NCBI GenBank assembly: GCA_947177135.1
Contig: CAMWTI010000007.1
Coordinates: 1 to 45,009 of the forward strand
DNA length: 45,009 nucleotides
Direction: 5' to 3'
Source: an uncultured Porphyromonadaceae bacterium
GTDB lineage: Bacteria > Bacteroidota > Bacteroidia > Bacteroidales > Muribaculaceae
The position numbers and the translations under genes were made by a program. Each line of letters starts with the position of its first letter. Position 1 is the first letter of the stretch. Positions 42,902 to 45,009 of this stretch are shown one piece after another. The notes beneath the pieces are model-generated. The model had not been told where the DNA came from, searched no databases, and worked only from the letters and a program-made list of their open reading frames with translations.

Positions 42902-42920
42902 TGTAAACGCCCCAGCCGCT

Positions 42921-43517
42921 TTAATCGTTCAGTTCTGTCAAAAAGCCATAGTGCCGCGCCGCCCCCGGCCAGCAGACTTTTACAGCATTGGACGATATTT
43001 TCCATACGTTCAGAAACGGACGCATCTCATTGGTCAGCGCTTCCTTTAGATTTGCGAAAGAATCGCGCACGACGTTTCCGGCGTTATCGCGGATATTGAG
43101 AATCAACACAAACTCGATCTGGCTGTTGCTTACCGTCTTGTCAGGTAAATGCAGGCCGTCTTTGGCGTCCTGTCCGTGGAGGCCTTCGCGTATGGCCTTG
43201 AGAATGCTGTAGGAGTCAACGAATTTTTTTGTGATGTCGCGCAGAAAGGTGGTATAGTTGTCATATGCCGTCCAGTTGTCGGGCATTGGCTTGCCGTTGA
43301 GCGTCAGATCGTCCACTGATCCGTTTCGTCCTCTTGGTGCTGAAGACTTGGCTTCTACAAATATATGGCGGCCATTGATGTAGGATATGAATTCGCAGGC
43401 ATTGATGTTGTGGGTGCTGGTTTTGTAGCCGCGATTGGCCAGCGGATGTTGTTCGACTCTGAAGCAGTTGTCATCGTCTAACCTGAACGTCAGTCCCGAT
43501 TCCTCGAATTCGATCAT
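42921..43517 (-). CDS. Putative PD-(D/E)XK-like protein, partner of the AAA ATPase
   Basis: A 198-residue soluble protein that I cannot assign to a named family. The stretch NACEFISY (E42) followed after about 12 residues by HIFVEAKSS (E55-A56-K57) has the acid-then-ExK spacing of PD-(D/E)XK nucleases, on what looks like two beta strands joined by the NGR turn. Downstream are a helix with TTFLRDITKKFVDSYSIL and a strand EFVLILNIRD. Its start overlaps the ATPase stop by 4 bp (ATGA), so the two are co-translated. A nuclease role is inferred from motif and pairing. Alternatives are a non-catalytic nuclease fold or a sensor subunit. Confidence 0.7.
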   Translation of the reverse strand: MIEFEESGLTFRLDDDNCFRVEQHPLANRGYKTSTHNINACEFISYINGRHIFVEAKSSAPRGRNGSVDDLTLNGKPMPDNWTAYDNYTTFLRDITKKFVDSYSILKAIREGLHGQDAKDGLHLPDKTVSNSQIEFVLILNIRDNAGNVVRDSFANLKEALTNEMRPFLNVWKISSNAVKVCWPGAARHYGFLTELND

Positions 43518-44515
43518 AGCATCAGTTCCTGTTCATAAAGTCTGACCGACTCATCAATGATCGGGTTCTCAGGCATGCCGTCGCGGAGATCGCTCACCAT
43601 GATGTCGCCGCCGAACGAGATGACCGGAATAGACATTTTCTCCTGGCTTGCTGCAACAAGTAATTTTTTGATTACGAAATAGGAGTGGCTTGCTATGAAG
43701 AACTGCATACCGTAGCGGGCCAGCGCCACTATGATGTCGAGCAGCTGGATCAGCAGTCCCGGATGCAGTCCTGATTCTGGTTCGTCGATGAAGATTATGG
43801 AATCCTTTGTCAGATAGTGGTTTGCAATCAACGTATCGAAAATCGCAATCTTCTTCGTGCCCTCGGAAGTCACGTTGATGTCAAACGACTGCTTGCCTTG
43901 ATAATACACCCATGCCTTTTTCTCCTTGGAATACTCTATCCTGCCGCCAAGGGCCTGATTCAGCTGCTCGCGCGCGTCGCGACATGGAGCGGCTATCTTT
44001 CCCTGCGTCGACGGAGAGAGCGCATTAGCCAGGTCATAGTACGTTTCGTCGAAGCCGAACTCCATCAGCACATCACGGTTGTGCTTGATGACGCCCAGCA
44101 GCGACAGCACTTCCTTTGCCGGAATGAATACCGAATTCGACTGCCGCGGCGGGCAGTCGTTGTGAATGTCGATGATCTTCTTCTCGGTGTCGGGGCCGAA
44201 CGAAAAAGAAAACGAAGTGCCACGCCGCTCGGTCATGGAGAATTCAAGCGGTCCGGCATTGGGCCGGCGCACCATGCTGCCGATTCTGTCCACCTGAAAC
44301 GTCCAATACAGCTTCTCGTTGAGAATCTCGGCGATAGTGCGTTTGTTTTTACCGCGGCCCGAAAGTTCAACGGACTTCTGGGCGCAATACAGCGCCTTTA
44401 GCAACACGGTCTTGCCCGACCTGTTGGGTCCGATGAGCAGATTTATCGCTCCGAGTCGATTGACCGGCAGCATCTTTATCGGCCCGAAATTCTTCAATTC
44501 AAATGACTGTATCAT
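43514..44515 (-). CDS. AAA/ABC-type ATPase (OLD/RecF-like), first gene of a two-gene cassette
   Basis: A 333-residue ATPase. Walker A GPNRSGKT is at 29-36 after the typical opening FELKNFGPIK. VTSEGTKK (215-222) sits where the ABC signature is expected, Walker B is IIFIDEPESGLHPG (240-253), and IASHSYF carries a switch His near 277. There is no coiled coil, TOPRIM or nuclease domain in the chain. ATPases of this group are common in anti-phage and abortive-infection systems (for example Septu, Gabija and PARIS types), where a second gene supplies the effector. Here the partner is the overlapping PD-(D/E)XK-like gene. No named system could be matched from memory. Confidence 0.85.
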   Translation of the reverse strand: MIQSFELKNFGPIKMLPVNRLGAINLLIGPNRSGKTVLLKALYCAQKSVELSGRGKNKRTIAEILNEKLYWTFQVDRIGSMVRRPNAGPLEFSMTERRGTSFSFSFGPDTEKKIIDIHNDCPPRQSNSVFIPAKEVLSLLGVIKHNRDVLMEFGFDETYYDLANALSPSTQGKIAAPCRDAREQLNQALGGRIEYSKEKKAWVYYQGKQSFDINVTSEGTKKIAIFDTLIANHYLTKDSIIFIDEPESGLHPGLLIQLLDIIVALARYGMQFFIASHSYFVIKKLLVAASQEKMSIPVISFGGDIMVSDLRDGMPENPIIDESVRLYEQELML

Positions 44516-44538
44516 AACGCATCAATTATTATGTACCA

Positions 44539-44568
44539 CAAAAGTAATCAAATTATTTCAGATTCCAA
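44539..44568 (-). promoter_or_regulatory. Promoter of the ATPase cassette
   Basis: On the minus strand TTG (44568-44566), 19 bp, then TACTTTTG (44546-44539) matches the Bacteroidota -33/-7 pattern. It lies 23 bp before the ATPase ATG. The -33 part falls inside the truncated GNAT reading frame. Confidence 0.6.
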
Positions 44569-44731
44569 CCATTAACAAATACCATTGAGGTAAAGGATTG
44601 TCTGTGTTCAGGCAACTGCGAAAGCAATCGTCATACACCATTTTTGATTCTTCCGTGGCCCACTTGTCTTGAAAGTATGCTATTGCTGTGTCAAGATATT
44701 CTGGAGACTGTCTCAATGATATGATTTTCAT
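44558..44731 (-). pseudogene. Truncated GNAT acetyltransferase (N-terminal 57 residues only)
   Basis: The frame starting [16 protein letters not shown] and containing [11 protein letters not shown] and [10 protein letters not shown] matches the N-terminal part of GNAT acetyltransferases of the kind annotated as aminoglycoside-acetyltransferase-like. It stops at a TGA just after the first core strand, and no continuation containing the acetyl-CoA motif is found before the ATPase gene. The ATG at 44731 is preferred over 44743, which would put the start right at the carboxypeptidase stop. It is most likely a remnant cut off by whatever brought in the ATPase cassette. Confidence 0.7.
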
Positions 44732-44739
44732 ATGATGAT

Positions 44740-45009
44740 TCAAGGGAGATCAGGCGGGGCGAGGGTGACGGTGGCTGGGGTGACTGCGAGGGTGACAGTG
44801 GAGGACTCGATGAATGGGAGGTTAGTGTCGACGTGGCCGAATGGGACGTTGAAGGCCGCCGGATAGTCGTAGGGGGCGATCATGTCGGCGATCATCGCAT
44901 TCATGTCGGAGTAGTTGCGGTCTGGTTCCCATTCCGTGAACTGGCCGACTATGAGTCCGCGCAGGTTGGGGAGGATGCCGGCCAGACGCAGTTGGTGGAG
45001 TATGCGTTC
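44740..45009 (-). CDS. LD-carboxypeptidase (peptidase S66), C-terminal part (5' partial)
   Basis: The minus strand is open from the window edge to TGA at 44740-44742 and gives 89 residues. [15 protein letters not shown] and the later [15 protein letters not shown] match the end of S66 LD-carboxypeptidases, with the catalytic His in FGHVDTN. These enzymes trim the terminal D-Ala of recycled muropeptide tetrapeptides in the cytosol. The tail after ESSTVTLAV is Thr/Pro rich. The truncated GNAT frame starts 8 bp downstream. The frame is missing from the ORF track because its start lies outside the window. Confidence 0.85.
   Translation of the reverse strand, partial: ERILHQLRLAGILPNLRGLIVGQFTEWEPDRNYSDMNAMIADMIAPYDYPAAFNVPFGHVDTNLPFIESSTVTLAVTPATVTLAPPDLP

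Noticed and set aside
43514-44515. PARIS-type or Gabija-type assignment of the ATPase pair
   Set aside because: No TOPRIM or helicase domain is visible in either protein, so a named system cannot be claimed.
1-45009. tRNA, rRNA or CRISPR arrays
   Set aside because: No cloverleaf-like sequences with CCA-region patterns, rRNA-like stretches or regularly spaced repeats were seen.

Overview
The window is chromosomal DNA from a GC-rich member of the Bacteroidota. It is most likely an anaerobic gut Bacteroidales, perhaps of the Muribaculaceae, although the family cannot be fixed from the sequence alone. The main evidence is a PorU-type (C25) peptidase of the type IX secretion system, a DUF4271 protein placed before hemD, the Bacteroidota order and content of the division/cell-wall cluster, and repeated TAnnTTTG(C) promoter elements with no clear Shine-Dalgarno sites.

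Layout. (1) 1-3.3 kb: the end of a protein with a sorting-domain-like tail, then a minus-strand run galE, gluQ (GluQRS) and a secreted bile-salt/penicillin V hydrolase. (2) 3.4-10.9 kb: a LolD-like ABC ATPase, porU, a LOG-family protein, DUF4271, hemD, rnpA, yidD and a short TatD-family gene, tightly packed and overlapping. (3) 10.9-25.9 kb: a near-complete dcw cluster, rsmH-ftsL-ftsI-murE-mraY-murD-ftsW-murG-murC-ftsQ-ftsA-ftsZ, closed by a strong terminator. It has no mraZ, murF or ddl. (4) 26.0-33.0 kb, minus strand: mdh, an AT-rich islet, an acyltransferase, a Crp-like regulator, a GYF/dispanin membrane protein, deoC and an AI-2E-family exporter. (5) 33.0-42.2 kb, plus strand: an MFS transporter, an alpha/beta hydrolase, a membrane-anchored MurF-like ligase, ddl, tilS and cdd, followed by pnp under its own promoter. 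(6) 42.3-45.0 kb, minus strand: a flavodoxin-fold oxidoreductase, a two-gene ATPase/putative nuclease cassette, a truncated GNAT gene and the end of an S66 LD-carboxypeptidase.

Peptidoglycan metabolism runs through the window. The dcw cluster makes lipid II and the divisome, the 34.5-38.1 kb operon holds D-Ala-D-Ala ligase next to an unusual membrane MurF-like enzyme, and the right edge encodes a murein-recycling carboxypeptidase.

Three places look most rewarding. The first is the 42.9-44.5 kb ATPase plus PD-(D/E)XK-like pair beside a broken GNAT gene, a candidate defence module. The second is the AT-rich two-gene islet at 27.1-28.5 kb, which lies between 135-bp copies of the acyltransferase 3' end that differ only at synonymous sites. 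The third is the hydrolase / membrane-MurF / Ddl cassette. All functional claims are read from sequence motifs and family knowledge; no searches were run.
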